Part shown: positions 48,021-57,413 of the stretch, piece after piece
How the letters are laid out: each line of letters starts with the position of its first letter
Position numbering within the stretch: position 1 is the stretch's first letter
The notes under the pieces: model-generated
What the model was told of the DNA's origin: nothing
Databases searched by the model: none
What the model saw: the letters and a program-made list of their open reading frames with translations, nothing else
Program-made: the position numbers and the translations under genes
Source: CAXXOK01 sp964497495
GTDB taxonomy: Bacteria > Bacillota > Clostridia > Christensenellales > Aristaeellaceae
Direction: 5' to 3'
Assembly: GCA_964497495.1 (NCBI GenBank)
Contig: CAZCCZ010000007.1
Coordinates: 42,823 to 106,822 of the forward strand
Length of the DNA: 64,000 nucleotides

Positions 48021-50544
48021 GATCTTTCGTTTCTCCGTCCGGTACCGAGGCGGGTTCGGCGGTCCGGTTTTCGCCTGGTTTCTTTTTTACGGGGCGGCCG
48101 GTCTTTCTTTTAGCCGTCGTGTCCGTTTCCCGTGCGGTTTCCGGTTCGGAAACGACGGTTTCCGCCGGCGCGGTTTCGCCGCTGTCTTCGGCCGTCTGCG
48201 GCGGTTCCGTTTGCGCTTCTTCCTGCGCGCCGATGGCTTCGTCCGCGGCGTGTTCCGCCTCCTGCGGGTCCATCTCCGGTTTTTTCACAAGTTCTTCGGC
48301 TTCCACGGAGCTTTCTTCCGAAACGGGCGGCGCGGGCGTCCCGGCGAGCGCGGGCAGGTTGACGTTTTGCCGCCTTAGCTGCTCGGCGGAAAGCGCGGGG
48401 TACTCGATGCGTTCGTGGAACACGCCGTTAAGCACCGTGGAGAAGGCGTCGCAGATTTTATCGATATCTGAAAGCGTAACCGGCGCCTGGCTCAGCTGGC
48501 CGTCCTCCAGCTTGCCGCGCACCAGCCGCTCGATGAAATCCTCGATGGCCTTGGGCGTGGGGTCGGGCAGCGAGCGCACGGCGGCTTCCACCGTATCCGC
48601 CAGCATGATGATGGCGCTTTCCTTGCGGTGGGGGCGGCGGCCGTCGTACCGGAAATCATTAATATCCACCGGTTGGCCGTTGGCCTGCTGCAGCGCCTTA
48701 TGGTAGAAATACATCACAGGCGAATCGCCGTGGTGTTCGATGATGATATCCTGTATTTCCACCGGCAGGTGGTTTTGTTGCGCCATCATCAGGCCGTCCC
48801 GTGTGTGCGCGGTCAGGATCGCGGCGGAAACGTAGGGGTTTGTATGCTCGTGCGGGTTTTCTCCGATCTGGTTTTCCTTAAAATACATGGGCCGTTTCAG
48901 CTTGCCGATGTCGTGAAAATACGCGCCCGCACGCGCCAGCAGCGGGTTGCCGCCGATGGCTTCCGCGGCGGCCTCCGCAAGGTTGGCCACGATGATGCTG
49001 TGGTGGTAGGTGCCCGGCGCCTCCATCAGCAGCCTGCGCAGAAGCGGATGGTTGGGGTTGCTCAGTTCCAGCAGCTTACTGGGCGTCGCCAGATGGAAAA
49101 GGGACTCCATGATGGGCACGAAGCCTACGCAAAGCAGCGACCCGGCCAGCGCCCCGGCGGCGCTCCACAGGGAGTTATTGAACACGTCCTGCAGGGAAGT
49201 GTTGGTCATGAAGCCGATGGTCAGGATGATGCCAATATTTGTAATGGCCGTAGCCACGCCGGCCAGCAATACCTGTTGGCGGTAGGGCTTGCGGTGGATA
49301 ATGACGATAGCCAGATAACCGCTGACGATGGACGTGAGCAGCGTATTGACCATTTCCGTGCCGTAGGTGCTGTTGCCGCCCGCGATCAATGAACTGACCA
49401 CGATGGCGAGGGTCACGGTCGCCGCCGCGCCGCAGGCGACGCTTAACAGGCAGGTCATCATCATCGCGCCCAGCATGACCGGCGGCAGGTACAGGTCGAT
49501 CAGTTTTGCGCTGATGCAAACGGCCAGCGTAAGGTTCAGAACGATCATCTGAATGCCCAGCTTTTTGGGGTTTTGCAGGTATTTCGTTCCGAAGAGAAGC
49601 AGAATGATGCAGTAGGTAATCATCGCGAGCAGCACCAGCAACGCGCCGCCCAGATACATGGTCAGGTCGAGGCTGTTGTCGTCCAGCAAGCCCAGGCTGC
49701 GGAGCATTTCCAACTCGTTGGCCGTCACGCGTTCGCGCGAAACGACGATGTTCTGCCCCTGCTTGTAAATCACGGGTTCCACCGTGTCCCGCGCTTCCTG
49801 CTGCAGGCTTGAGGTGGCGTCTTGGTCAATGACCATATTGGGCTGAACGACCTTGCGCAGAATGGGCGTAACTACGTTTTGCAACAGATCCAGATCGGTC
49901 TTGTAGCCGATGATCTGTTGCAGATACTGGATGGATTCGTTCACGTATCCTTCGCGGATGGTGGTGTTCATGGTGTTTTCCACCGCAGAGGTAATATTGT
50001 CGTTCAAGTCCAGCATTTCCTGGTCGGTAGCCCTCATCAGGGTGTCGATCTGATAATCGGCCAGAGACAGCAGCGGGAAAAGCGATTCGGCGTATTCCAT
50101 CTCCGCGGTGGTGAATATGTAGGAACGCTGGGCCACGGCGTCGCCGGGCTCGTGCTGTTCCAGCGTCTGGCGGCCGTACTGCTGCACGGTGTTGGCCTGC
50201 GTAAGCACGGCTTTCAGGTTCTGCAGCACTTCCGAGGAAACGCCGTCTTTATACAGGTAGGTCGGCTCCACCTGCGCGGCGGCGGCATCCCGGTTACGTT
50301 CGGTGGCGATCTCGTCCACGACGTCCTTGGAAGCGGTGATGGTGGTGTAGGCGATGTCGCCCACCTGCAAGTCGTACCGTTCGGGCGTAATGGCAACGCT
50401 GAACAGGACCATCATCATTAACGTGCCCGAAAGCAGAATGTACCAGCATTTCGCCTGCACGGTGCGCAATTTCTGAAAAACGGTCTGTACGGACAGACGC
50501 GCCTTTTTCGGGCGGGCCGGCGAGGCCTGCTTCTTAAGCGTCAT
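48010..50544 (-). CDS. pgpH: Cyclic-di-AMP phosphodiesterase PgpH (7TMR-HD)
   Basis: An 844-residue membrane protein. An N-terminal helix (about 33-55), a large extracytoplasmic 7TMR-HDED domain (about 60-290), a block of seven helices (about 295-490) and a cytoplasmic HD domain (HHSIIVANLAEAA and YFHDIGKLKRP carrying the metal ligands) follow in order. PgpH hydrolyses c-di-AMP. The C-terminal ~110 residues are an acidic/Ala/Pro-rich tail not present in Listeria PgpH. It overlaps phoH upstream and ybeY downstream by 11 bases each. DarA, a c-di-AMP receptor, is also in this window. Confidence 0.93.
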   Translation of the reverse strand: MTLKKQASPARPKKARLSVQTVFQKLRTVQAKCWYILLSGTLMMMVLFSVAITPERYDLQVGDIAYTTITASKDVVDEIATERNRDAAAAQVEPTYLYKDGVSSEVLQNLKAVLTQANTVQQYGRQTLEQHEPGDAVAQRSYIFTTAEMEYAESLFPLLSLADYQIDTLMRATDQEMLDLNDNITSAVENTMNTTIREGYVNESIQYLQQIIGYKTDLDLLQNVVTPILRKVVQPNMVIDQDATSSLQQEARDTVEPVIYKQGQNIVVSRERVTANELEMLRSLGLLDDNSLDLTMYLGGALLVLLAMITYCIILLLFGTKYLQNPKKLGIQMIVLNLTLAVCISAKLIDLYLPPVMLGAMMMTCLLSVACGAAATVTLAIVVSSLIAGGNSTYGTEMVNTLLTSIVSGYLAIVIIHRKPYRQQVLLAGVATAITNIGIILTIGFMTNTSLQDVFNNSLWSAAGALAGSLLCVGFVPIMESLFHLATPSKLLELSNPNHPLLRRLLMEAPGTYHHSIIVANLAEAAAEAIGGNPLLARAGAYFHDIGKLKRPMYFKENQIGENPHEHTNPYVSAAILTAHTRDGLMMAQQNHLPVEIQDIIIEHHGDSPVMYFYHKALQQANGQPVDINDFRYDGRRPHRKESAIIMLADTVEAAVRSLPDPTPKAIEDFIERLVRGKLEDGQLSQAPVTLSDIDKICDAFSTVLNGVFHERIEYPALSAEQLRRQNVNLPALAGTPAPPVSEESSVEAEELVKKPEMDPQEAEHAADEAIGAQEEAQTEPPQTAEDSGETAPAETVVSEPETARETDTTAKRKTGRPVKKKPGENRTAEPASVPDGETKDHEA

Positions 50545-51526
50545 GTTCCGTCTTCCTCCCAGAGCGGTTCCTGTCGTACGCTTCGTACGCCCTTACGACC
50601 GTCTGAACCAGGTCGTGGCGCACCACATCGGAGTGCGTAAGCCGCACAACGGCGATTTCCGGAATATCTTTAAGCACCTCCACCGCCTGCAGCAAACCGG
50701 ACTGTTTGCCGGGGGGAAGGTCCGTCTGCGTATCGTCGCCCGTGACCACCACGCGGGAACCGGTGCCGAAGCGCGTGAGGAACATTTTCATCTGCTCGGG
50801 CGTGGTGTTCTGCGCTTCATCCAGAATGATAAAGCTGTCGGAGAGCGTTCGCCCGCGCATATAGGCCAGCGGAGCTACTTCCAGCGTGCCGCGTTCCTGC
50901 AGGCGCTGGTAGGCCTCGGGCCCCATCATGTCGTACAGCGCGTCGTACAGGGGGCGCAGGTAAGGGTCCACCTTCTGGTTCAGGTCGCCGGGCAGGAAGC
51001 CCAGCTTTTCGCCCGCTTCCACGGCGGGGCGCGTAAGCACGATGCGTTCGATTTCCTTGTTGCGAAGCGCCACCACGGCCAGCGCCATGGCGAGGTAGGT
51101 TTTGCCCGTTCCGGCGGGGCCGAGGGCGAAGGTGAGCTCGTGGGAACGGATGGCGTTCACGTACTGGTACTGGCCCAGCGTCTTGCAGCGGATGGGGCGG
51201 CCCCGGTGGGTTACGGCGACGACCTCGAAGGCGATGTCGTCCAGCCGGTCCAGTTCGCCTTCCTTGACCAACGCGACGGCGTACCGCAGCGTGGTTCGGT
51301 CGATCTGCGCGTGGCGGAGCACCAGAGACTTGAGCTTCTCCACCACGTCCCGCGCCATGGAAACGTTGCTGTCGCAGCCGGTGATCCTCAAATCGGCGCC
51401 GCGCACGGAGAGGGAGACGCAAAGTTCGCTTTCCAGCAACGGCACGTTCCGATCGTTCGCGCCGAAGAGGGACAGATAATTATCCAGGCTTTCCAGCGAC
51501 AAAATTGCCGTCGTATCTTCCGACAA
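50534..51526 (-). CDS. phoH: PhoH-family P-loop ATPase
   Basis: A 330-residue protein with Walker A GPAGTGKTYLA, Walker B FIILDEAQN and the TGDDTQTDLP motif of the PhoH/YbeZ family, which works with YbeY in RNA processing. The start is the TTG at 51526, eight bases after GGAGG. An upstream GC-rich extension to 51613 has no site of its own. First gene of the phoH-pgpH-ybeY/cdd-era run. Confidence 0.93.
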   Translation of the reverse strand: MSEDTTAILSLESLDNYLSLFGANDRNVPLLESELCVSLSVRGADLRITGCDSNVSMARDVVEKLKSLVLRHAQIDRTTLRYAVALVKEGELDRLDDIAFEVVAVTHRGRPIRCKTLGQYQYVNAIRSHELTFALGPAGTGKTYLAMALAVVALRNKEIERIVLTRPAVEAGEKLGFLPGDLNQKVDPYLRPLYDALYDMMGPEAYQRLQERGTLEVAPLAYMRGRTLSDSFIILDEAQNTTPEQMKMFLTRFGTGSRVVVTGDDTQTDLPPGKQSGLLQAVEVLKDIPEIAVVRLTHSDVVRHDLVQTVVRAYEAYDRNRSGRKTEHDA

Positions 51527-51618
51527 AAAGAATGCCTCCGTTCGCGGTGGCGCCGTCCGCGCCGCCCTGGGATAACCGCCTGCCCGGCGATGCCGGAAAA
51601 CAGCGAATATCATCCTCT

Positions 51619-51646
51619 ATCATACAATAAACTGGCCGTTTGTCAA
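51619..51646 (-). promoter_or_regulatory. Promoter of the phoH-era operon
   Basis: On the minus strand TTGACA (51646-51641), 16 bases, TATGAT (51624-51619), about 90 bases before the phoH TTG. Confidence 0.75.
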
Positions 51647-51724
51647 TCGTTACCCATCCGAACGCCTGCCGCGCGGGCAGCGCGCGGCAAGGCCGCGCCG
51701 GTTCATCATGCCTGTATTTTTCTA

Positions 51725-51752
51725 TTGCTTTTTCAACCGGAATCTGTATAAT
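51725..51752 (+). promoter_or_regulatory. Promoter of the symporter gene
   Basis: TTGCTT (51725-51730), 16 bases, TATAAT (51747-51752). A small CTCCGC/GCGGAG hairpin follows in the leader. Confidence 0.65.
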
Positions 51753-51808
51753 CTTTCATGTAGCGTCTCCGCAAGCGGAGGCAAGTAGTACGGAAGGCGG
51801 TATTTCCC

Positions 51809-53341
51809 ATGAAAATACTCGTATTGGTAGCCTATGCAGTCATGATGGTCGTGGTGATCGTCTTCACCGCGAAGAAAAACCTGTCCCTGAACGGCTTCCT
51901 GCTGGGAGGCCGGAGCGTTGGCCCGTGGATGAGCGCATTCAGCTACGGAGCCAGTTATTTTTCCGCCGTCATCATCGTGGGGTACGCGGGTTCGGTGGGC
52001 TGGAACGCCGGGCTTTCGGCCATCTGGTGCGGCATCGGCAATGCGTTGATCGGCAGCCTGCTGGCCTGGTCGCTGTTGGCCAAGCCTACGCGCAGAATGG
52101 GCGAGCGACTGCAGGTAGCCACGTTGCCCGGTTTCTTTGAGAAACGGTACAACAGCCGGACGCTTAAGGTGCTGGCGAGCCTCATGATCTTCGTTTTCCT
52201 GCTTCCCTACAGCGCGAGCGTTTACAAGGGCCTGGGCAACATGTTCACCAAGGCCTTCGGCATCGACTATACCTGGTGCGTCATCGGTATCGCCATGCTG
52301 GCGTCCCTGTACCTGTTCGCGGGCGGCTACAAGGCTACGGCCATCACGGACTTCATCCAGGGGTCGATCATGCTGGTCGGCATCGCGGCCATCGTGATCT
52401 ACGTCGTGCGTGCCGCGGGCGGCCTTTCCACGGGCCTCGCGGAACTGGGGAAAGCCGAGGTCAGCGCGCCGTACGCAAGCCTCAATTCCCTCTGGCCGCC
52501 GCACGGCAAGGAGGTCTGGCTGTTCAGCAACGTCATCCTTACCTCGCTGGGCACGCTGGGCATGCCGCAAATGATCCACAAGTTCTTCGCCATCCGGGAC
52601 GAAAAGAGCGTTACGCGCGCCACCGTGATCTCCACCATATTCGCGCTGATCGTGGCGGGAGGCGCGTACTTCGCCGGCACGTTCGGCCGCGTGGTATTAA
52701 GCAAAATCATGTCTTCGGACGGCACCACGTCGCTCGCGGTGCTGGTGAACAGCGGTAAAATGGCGCTGGATCAGGTGATGCCCACGATGCTGACGGACAC
52801 GACCGTGGTCGGCATCCCGGACGCGATGCTGGGGTTGTTCATCGTCCTGCTGCTGTCCGCGAGCATCTCCACGCTGACTTCGCTGGTGCTTTCCTCCGCC
52901 TCCGTGATCTCCATCGACCTGTTCGGAGTGATCGCTCCGAAAATGAAGCAGGAAACCACCACGTTGCTCATGCGCATCCTGTGCGTAGCGTTCGTGATAT
53001 TCTCGCTTATCGTCAACTTCCTGATGCAGAAAACTCCGATCGTCTCCCTGATGAGCCTCTCCTGGGGCACCATCGCGGGCGCGTTCCTGGCGCCTTTCCT
53101 GTACGGGCTGCTGTGGCGCGGCGTGACGAAGGCGGGCGCGTACGCGGGCGTGATCTGCGGTGCGCTGATCTCCCTGCTGCCGCCGCTGGTTTCCGGCGAC
53201 ATGTCGCTTGCGCCCGTCAGCGGCGCCTCCGCGATGATCGCCGGGCTGGTGATCGTTCCCGTAGTGAGCGTGCTGACCAGGAAGACCGGATTCTCCAAGG
53301 AACATCTGGACGGAATTTTCGGGGCTCCGCAGAAGGCGTAA
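51809..53341 (+). CDS. Sodium/solute symporter (SSS family)
   Basis: A 510-residue protein with 13 or so membrane helices, typical of PutP/PanF-type symporters (SSS motif near GGYKATAITDFIQGSIML, and LGTLGMPQMIHKFFA in helix 6-7). It couples Na+ entry to uptake of a solute such as proline, pantothenate or a sugar. The substrate cannot be called. Upstream site GGAAGG is weak. The gene stands alone with its own promoter and terminator. Confidence 0.92.
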   Translation: MKILVLVAYAVMMVVVIVFTAKKNLSLNGFLLGGRSVGPWMSAFSYGASYFSAVIIVGYAGSVGWNAGLSAIWCGIGNALIGSLLAWSLLAKPTRRMGERLQVATLPGFFEKRYNSRTLKVLASLMIFVFLLPYSASVYKGLGNMFTKAFGIDYTWCVIGIAMLASLYLFAGGYKATAITDFIQGSIMLVGIAAIVIYVVRAAGGLSTGLAELGKAEVSAPYASLNSLWPPHGKEVWLFSNVILTSLGTLGMPQMIHKFFAIRDEKSVTRATVISTIFALIVAGGAYFAGTFGRVVLSKIMSSDGTTSLAVLVNSGKMALDQVMPTMLTDTTVVGIPDAMLGLFIVLLLSASISTLTSLVLSSASVISIDLFGVIAPKMKQETTTLLMRILCVAFVIFSLIVNFLMQKTPIVSLMSLSWGTIAGAFLAPFLYGLLWRGVTKAGAYAGVICGALISLLPPLVSGDMSLAPVSGASAMIAGLVIVPVVSVLTRKTGFSKEHLDGIFGAPQKA

Positions 53342-53357
53342 CCGAAGGAAACATGCG

Positions 53358-53394
53358 AAAAGCGCCGAACGGCATGAGGCCGCGCGGCGCTTTT
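53358..53394. terminator. Terminator after the symporter gene
   Basis: Stem AAAAGCGCCG / CGGCGCTTTT with an inner GGC/GCC. It serves the symporter gene and, read the other way, the kinase gene that stops at 53407. Confidence 0.85.
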
Positions 53395-53406
53395 CATGTT
53401 ATCGCC

Positions 53407-54249
53407 TTACTTCTTCAAGGCTTTCATCAATTTTGGCAACACCCGTTCGAACTGCACGCCGTAACGAAGCGGTTCGCCGCCCTCCAACGTCAGGCGGATG
53501 CTCTCGTGCGTGCAGTCCAGCGCGAGGGGCGCGGCATCGGCAAGCGGCAGGCCCCCCAGCAGCGCGGAAAGCAGGAAGCTGGCGAATACGTCGCCGGTAC
53601 CGTGGAATACGCCGTCGAACCGGGATTTGAAGTACGTGCGGAAAGAATCCGATTTTCGTTCGTACACCGCCACCCCCGTCTGCGTTTGGCAAAGCGACAC
53701 GTCGGTGATCACGACGCTTTCCGGGCCGAGTTCCGTAAGCCCTTTCGCCAGAGAACGCACATAGGCTTCGTCGTAGCCGAAGGCATGGTAAGGAACGCCC
53801 AGCAGGAAGGCGGCTTCGGTCAGGTTGGGCACAATGGTGTGTGCCCGCGCGCACAACGCGCGCATCTTCACCGGCATATCCGCGTCCATGAGGGAATACA
53901 GCTTCCCGTGGTCGGCGAAAGCGGGATCCACGAACACGTGCGTCTGCGGATCGCACAGAAGGTCGATCATCCGGAGCACGAGCTCAATCTGGCTTGCGGA
54001 ATCCAGATAGCCGCTGTAAAATGCGTCGAAATGCAACCCCAGCGTGGCGATGTGGCGTGCGATGGGTAAAAGCTGGTCCGTCAGGTCGAGATGCGTGTAG
54101 CCGGTGAACTCGCCCGTATGCGTGCTTAAAAGCGCCGTGGGAATCACGGACGTGTTCACCCCCGCGGCGGAAAGCACGGGCAGAGCCACCGTCAGGGAAC
54201 AGCGACCCACGCAGGAAATATCGTGTACTGCCAAGGCGCGTTTTTGCAT
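53407..54249 (-). CDS. Pyridoxal/pyridoxine kinase
   Basis: A 280-residue ribokinase-fold kinase that phosphorylates B6 vitamers to PLP precursors. The HDISCVGRCSLT start, the LLSTHTGEFTGYT segment and the catalytic HGTGDVFAS motif (anion hole and base) mark the PdxK/PdxY group, which is more likely than the ThiD-type. The start at 54249 has GGAGG eight bases upstream. Single gene with its own promoter. Confidence 0.92.
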   Translation of the reverse strand: MQKRALAVHDISCVGRCSLTVALPVLSAAGVNTSVIPTALLSTHTGEFTGYTHLDLTDQLLPIARHIATLGLHFDAFYSGYLDSASQIELVLRMIDLLCDPQTHVFVDPAFADHGKLYSLMDADMPVKMRALCARAHTIVPNLTEAAFLLGVPYHAFGYDEAYVRSLAKGLTELGPESVVITDVSLCQTQTGVAVYERKSDSFRTYFKSRFDGVFHGTGDVFASFLLSALLGGLPLADAAPLALDCTHESIRLTLEGGEPLRYGVQFERVLPKLMKALKK

Positions 54250-54278
54250 CGCAGTTGCCTCCGTTTTCGGTTTCCCCA

Positions 54279-54306
54279 ATCATACACGAAAACCGAAAAA
54301 AAGCAA
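54279..54306 (-). promoter_or_regulatory. Promoter of the pyridoxal kinase gene
   Basis: On the minus strand TTGCTT (54306-54301), 16 bases, TATGAT (54284-54279). Back-to-back with the promoter for the ACT gene. Confidence 0.65.
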
Positions 54307-54313
54307 GCGGGCA

Positions 54314-54342
54314 TTGACAGCCGCACAGGAGTAGGGTATCGT
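54314..54342 (+). promoter_or_regulatory. Promoter of the ACT/UPF0210 operon
   Basis: TTGACA (54314-54319), 17 bases, TATCGT (54337-54342). Confidence 0.6.
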
Positions 54343-54373
54343 AAACGAAGTTCCAGACGGGGAGGTTTACGCG

Positions 54374-54646
54374 ATGCAGAAGGCGCTGATTTCCGTAACG
54401 GGGCAGGATAAGGTGGGTATTATCGCCCGGGTGAGCACGACCCTGTGCGAGCAGAACATCAACATCCTTGAAATTTCACAGACCATACTGGACGGTTGCT
54501 TCACCATGCTCATGATCGTGGATCTGGAGGGCGCCCGGGGCAGCTTCCGGGAGATCGCCGAGCTTCTGGCGGCCGTAGGCACGCAGACGGGCGTGACCGT
54601 GACCATCCAGCGCATGGAGCTCTTCACCGCCATGCACCGCATATAA
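54374..54646 (+). CDS. ACT-domain protein (UPF0237)
   Basis: A 90-residue single ACT domain, the full length of the UPF0237 family (VTGQDKVGIIARVSTTL, INILEISQTIL). It presumably binds a small ligand and acts on the protein encoded next, with which it is nearly always paired in Firmicutes. It begins at an ATG behind GGGGAGG. Confidence 0.92.
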   Translation: MQKALISVTGQDKVGIIARVSTTLCEQNINILEISQTILDGCFTMLMIVDLEGARGSFREIAELLAAVGTQTGVTVTIQRMELFTAMHRI

Positions 54647-54661
54647 CGGAGGGGAAACAGA

Positions 54662-56005
54662 TTGGAAGCCAACGAACTCCTGCAGACCATCCATATGATC
54701 CAGGAGCAGCATTTCGATATCCGCACCATTACCATGGGCATCAACCTGCTGGATTGCCGCGGCAACACCGACGCGGAGACGGCGGAGCGCGTATACGCTA
54801 AGATCCTGCGTATGGCGGGCAACCTGGTTCGGGTGGGCTGCGATCTGGAAAGCGAGTTGGGCGTACCGATCGTCAACAAGCGCATCAGCGTGACGCCGGT
54901 CAGCATGATCTCCGGCAGCGATCCGTTGCGGATTGCCGTGGCGTTGGATAAAGCCGCCGGCGACGTAGGCGTGAACCTCATCGGAGGTTACGGCGCGCTG
55001 ATGCACAAGGGCGGCACCAACGCGGAGAACGTGCTGCTGGACAGCATGCCGGAGGCGTTTTCCAAAACAGAGCGCCTGTGCGGTAGCGTGAACGTAGGCG
55101 GCACGCGCAGCGGCATCAACATGGACGCGGTGCGCAAGATGGGCGCCGTCATCAAGCGCACGGCGGAGTTGACCGCGGGCAACGAAAGCTTCGGCTGCGC
55201 CAAGATCGTTGTATTTTCCAATGCCGTGGAGGACAATCCCTTCATGGCGGGCGCATTCCACGGCACGGGCGAGCCGGAGTGCGTGGTGAACGTAGGCGTA
55301 AGCGGCCCCGGCGTGGTGCAGCGCGCGCTGGAAGCGGTACGCGGAGAGCCGTTCGACGTGGTGGCCGAAACCATCAAGCGCACGGCGTTCAAGATCACGC
55401 GCGCGGGGGAACTGGTGGCGCAGGAAGCGGGAAAACGGCTGGGCGTTCCGTTCGGTATCGTGGATCTGTCGCTGGCGCCCACGCCTGCGCGCGGGGACAG
55501 CGTAGCGTATATTTTAAAAGAAATGGGCCTGGAAATGGCGGGCGCGCCCGGCACCACCGCGGCGCTGGCCATGCTCAACGACATGGTGAAAAAGGGCGGC
55601 GTGATGGCCTCCAGCCACGTGGGAGGCTTAAGCGGCGCATTTATCCCGGTCAGTGAGGATATCGGCATGATCGAAGCCGCCACCGCGGGTTGCCTGACCA
55701 TTGAGAAGCTGGAGGCCATGACCTGCGTGTGTTCCGTCGGGCTGGACATGATCGCCATCCCGGGGGACACCAGCGCCAATACCATATCGGGCATCATCGC
55801 CGACGAGATGGCCATCGGCATGGTCAACAACAAAACGACCGCCGTGCGCGTGATTCCGGCGGTGGGTAAAAAAGCGGGGGACACCGTGCAGTTCGGCGGC
55901 CTGTTCGGCTACGCGCCGGTGATGAAGGTGAACACTTTCCGAAACGACGCCTTTATCGAGCGCGGCGGCCGTATCCCCGCGCCGCTTCACAGCCTCCGGA
56001 ACTAG
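54662..56005 (+). CDS. UPF0210/DUF711 family protein
   Basis: A 447-residue protein of the PFL-like UPF0210 family, with the ITMGINLLDC start, the NLIGGYGALMHKG segment and the C-terminal VQFGGLFGYAPVM. The biochemical role is not established, and the fold is related to glycyl-radical-like barrels without the radical glycine. It starts at a TTG 15 bases after the ACT gene (GGAGGGG upstream), so the two are a unit. The 3' end overlaps the minus-strand DUF3795 gene by 4 bases. Confidence 0.92.
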   Translation: MEANELLQTIHMIQEQHFDIRTITMGINLLDCRGNTDAETAERVYAKILRMAGNLVRVGCDLESELGVPIVNKRISVTPVSMISGSDPLRIAVALDKAAGDVGVNLIGGYGALMHKGGTNAENVLLDSMPEAFSKTERLCGSVNVGGTRSGINMDAVRKMGAVIKRTAELTAGNESFGCAKIVVFSNAVEDNPFMAGAFHGTGEPECVVNVGVSGPGVVQRALEAVRGEPFDVVAETIKRTAFKITRAGELVAQEAGKRLGVPFGIVDLSLAPTPARGDSVAYILKEMGLEMAGAPGTTAALAMLNDMVKKGGVMASSHVGGLSGAFIPVSEDIGMIEAATAGCLTIEKLEAMTCVCSVGLDMIAIPGDTSANTISGIIADEMAIGMVNNKTTAVRVIPAVGKKAGDTVQFGGLFGYAPVMKVNTFRNDAFIERGGRIPAPLHSLRN

Positions 56006-56430
56006 CCGTCCCGTTCGGGCGTTCCCCGCCGGTACGGCGCTCCGCATCGCAAACAATGATCCCGGTGCACGCAGACAAGCGCGCCGCAGGCCGCGCACGT
56101 CCAGCGCTCCCTTTCGCGTTCTAAAAAGGCGGCCATGCCGTTCTCCCGGATATAACCGAGGTTTCCGATCATGCTCATGCCGTAGTTCCTGCGGTATCGG
56201 GCATCCAGTTGTCGCATCCTCGCGCAGGGGAAACGGCCGCATTCGTAACAAAAGCCAGATGAGTTCGTTCGGAGAACCGCGCAATTCCGGACGACGCAAC
56301 GGCTGCGCGCGGACGTCAGGGTAGCGTTATGATTCCGGCATCCGTCGCATTCATCCCGTTTGCGCTGGAAAGCCGCACATAGAGCGCAATCCATACCGCA
56401 GGGGGCGATCAGGCTTTGTTCCGGGGCCAT
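56002..56430 (-). CDS. Cysteine-rich DUF3795-like protein
   Basis: A 142-residue protein with an N-terminal PCGMDCALCAAF, the CDGCRNH and CYECGRFPC clusters typical of DUF3795, and an extra zinc ribbon at the C-terminus (CAACGALVCVHRDHCLRCG). The cysteines suggest metal binding, perhaps zinc or iron-sulfur. No function is known. The start at 56430 is behind AAAGGA. It lies 28 bases after the acetyltransferase gene on the same strand. Confidence 0.82.
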   Translation of the reverse strand: MAPEQSLIAPCGMDCALCAAFQRKRDECDGCRNHNATLTSARSRCVVRNCAVLRTNSSGFCYECGRFPCARMRQLDARYRRNYGMSMIGNLGYIRENGMAAFLERERERWTCAACGALVCVHRDHCLRCGAPYRRGTPERDG

Positions 56431-56458
56431 GGAATTTTTCCTTTCTGGAGATCGAATG

Positions 56459-56923
56459 TCAGGAATGTCCGCCGCCGTCCTCGGTAAAGTACCGGATAAA
56501 ATTCTTCTGTTCCTTACGCACGCGGTACCCGCACCGCCGGTAGAAGGCGTGCGCGCCCTCACGGTTCAGGCTGGAAACCAGCCGCACGGCTTCGCAGCCG
56601 CACGCGAGGGCCCAGTCCTCCGCGGCGGAAAGAAGCATCCGTCCGAGGCCCTTTCCCTGAAAATCCCCGTCCACGGCGAGCGCCATAACGTTCTTCATGC
56701 CGCCGTTGTACAGCGTTTCGTAATCCGCCGCGTGGATGAACCCCGCCACAAGGCCGTCCTCCTCGCGGAAGGCGACGAACACGCGGTCGGTCGGTCGCGC
56801 GAGAACCAGCGTCAGGCGTTCCCGTACGCGCTCCGGCAAACAGTCGTACCCCAGCGAGCCACGGATGATCCGCGCGATGCGGTCGGCGTCCTCCGGGGCT
56901 GCGGGGCGAACGTTCCAGGTCAA
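56459..56923 (-). CDS. GNAT acetyltransferase
   Basis: A 154-residue acetyltransferase with the acetyl-CoA loop FQGKGLGRMLL and the C-terminal NREGAHAFYRRCGY helix. Substrate unknown. It starts at a TTG at 56923 that overlaps the stop of the VOC gene (TTGA), so translation is coupled. A longer upstream frame inside the VOC gene has no support. Confidence 0.87.
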   Translation of the reverse strand: MTWNVRPAAPEDADRIARIIRGSLGYDCLPERVRERLTLVLARPTDRVFVAFREEDGLVAGFIHAADYETLYNGGMKNVMALAVDGDFQGKGLGRMLLSAAEDWALACGCEAVRLVSSLNREGAHAFYRRCGYRVRKEQKNFIRYFTEDGGGHS

Positions 56924-57390
56924 GCGCGCACCCCCGTGACGGCGCTGATGTACTCGGCCGGATGCTCGGTGATCCGCGCTGTCTCGTCCAGCGAATGACC
57001 TTGCGCCAACAGACGCTTGAACACCATGGTCATGCTCTCCCCGATTTCGATAATATGCCTGTCCGGGTCGTAGATGCGCAACACGCGCTGTTTCCACGGG
57101 TATTCCTTCACGGGGTGCACGTATTCGATGCCCGGATCGGCCGCAAGCCTGCGGGAAAACTCGTCCAGGTCTTCGCACTCGAAATAGAGCTCCATATTAT
57201 GGGATTTCTGCACCACACTGTCTTCCGGCAGACCCACCAGTTCCGCGAAATGCTCCTGCAACGCCAGCCCGCACGTGAGGCCGACGTTCCAGCCCAAATC
57301 GACCCCTACCTCCACGTCGAACCATTTTTGGTAGAAGGCTAGGCTTTTCTTAACATCCTTCACCGCGATCAGCGCGCACTGGTACTTCAT
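56920..57390 (-). CDS. VOC-superfamily protein (glyoxalase-like)
   Basis: A 156-residue protein with the paired beta-alpha-beta-beta-beta units of the vicinal-oxygen-chelate fold over about 1-118 (YQCALIAVKDVKKSLAFYQKWF, then the PDRHIIEIGE metal-site strand), followed by a short helical extension. Such proteins bind metal and act in detoxification, dioxygenase or antibiotic-binding roles. No specific call is possible. AGGAGGAG lies before the ATG. Coupled to the acetyltransferase. Confidence 0.87.
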   Translation of the reverse strand: MKYQCALIAVKDVKKSLAFYQKWFDVEVGVDLGWNVGLTCGLALQEHFAELVGLPEDSVVQKSHNMELYFECEDLDEFSRRLAADPGIEYVHPVKEYPWKQRVLRIYDPDRHIIEIGESMTMVFKRLLAQGHSLDETARITEHPAEYISAVTGVRA

Positions 57391-57413
57391 GGTTTCTCCT
57401 CCTCAATAATCCT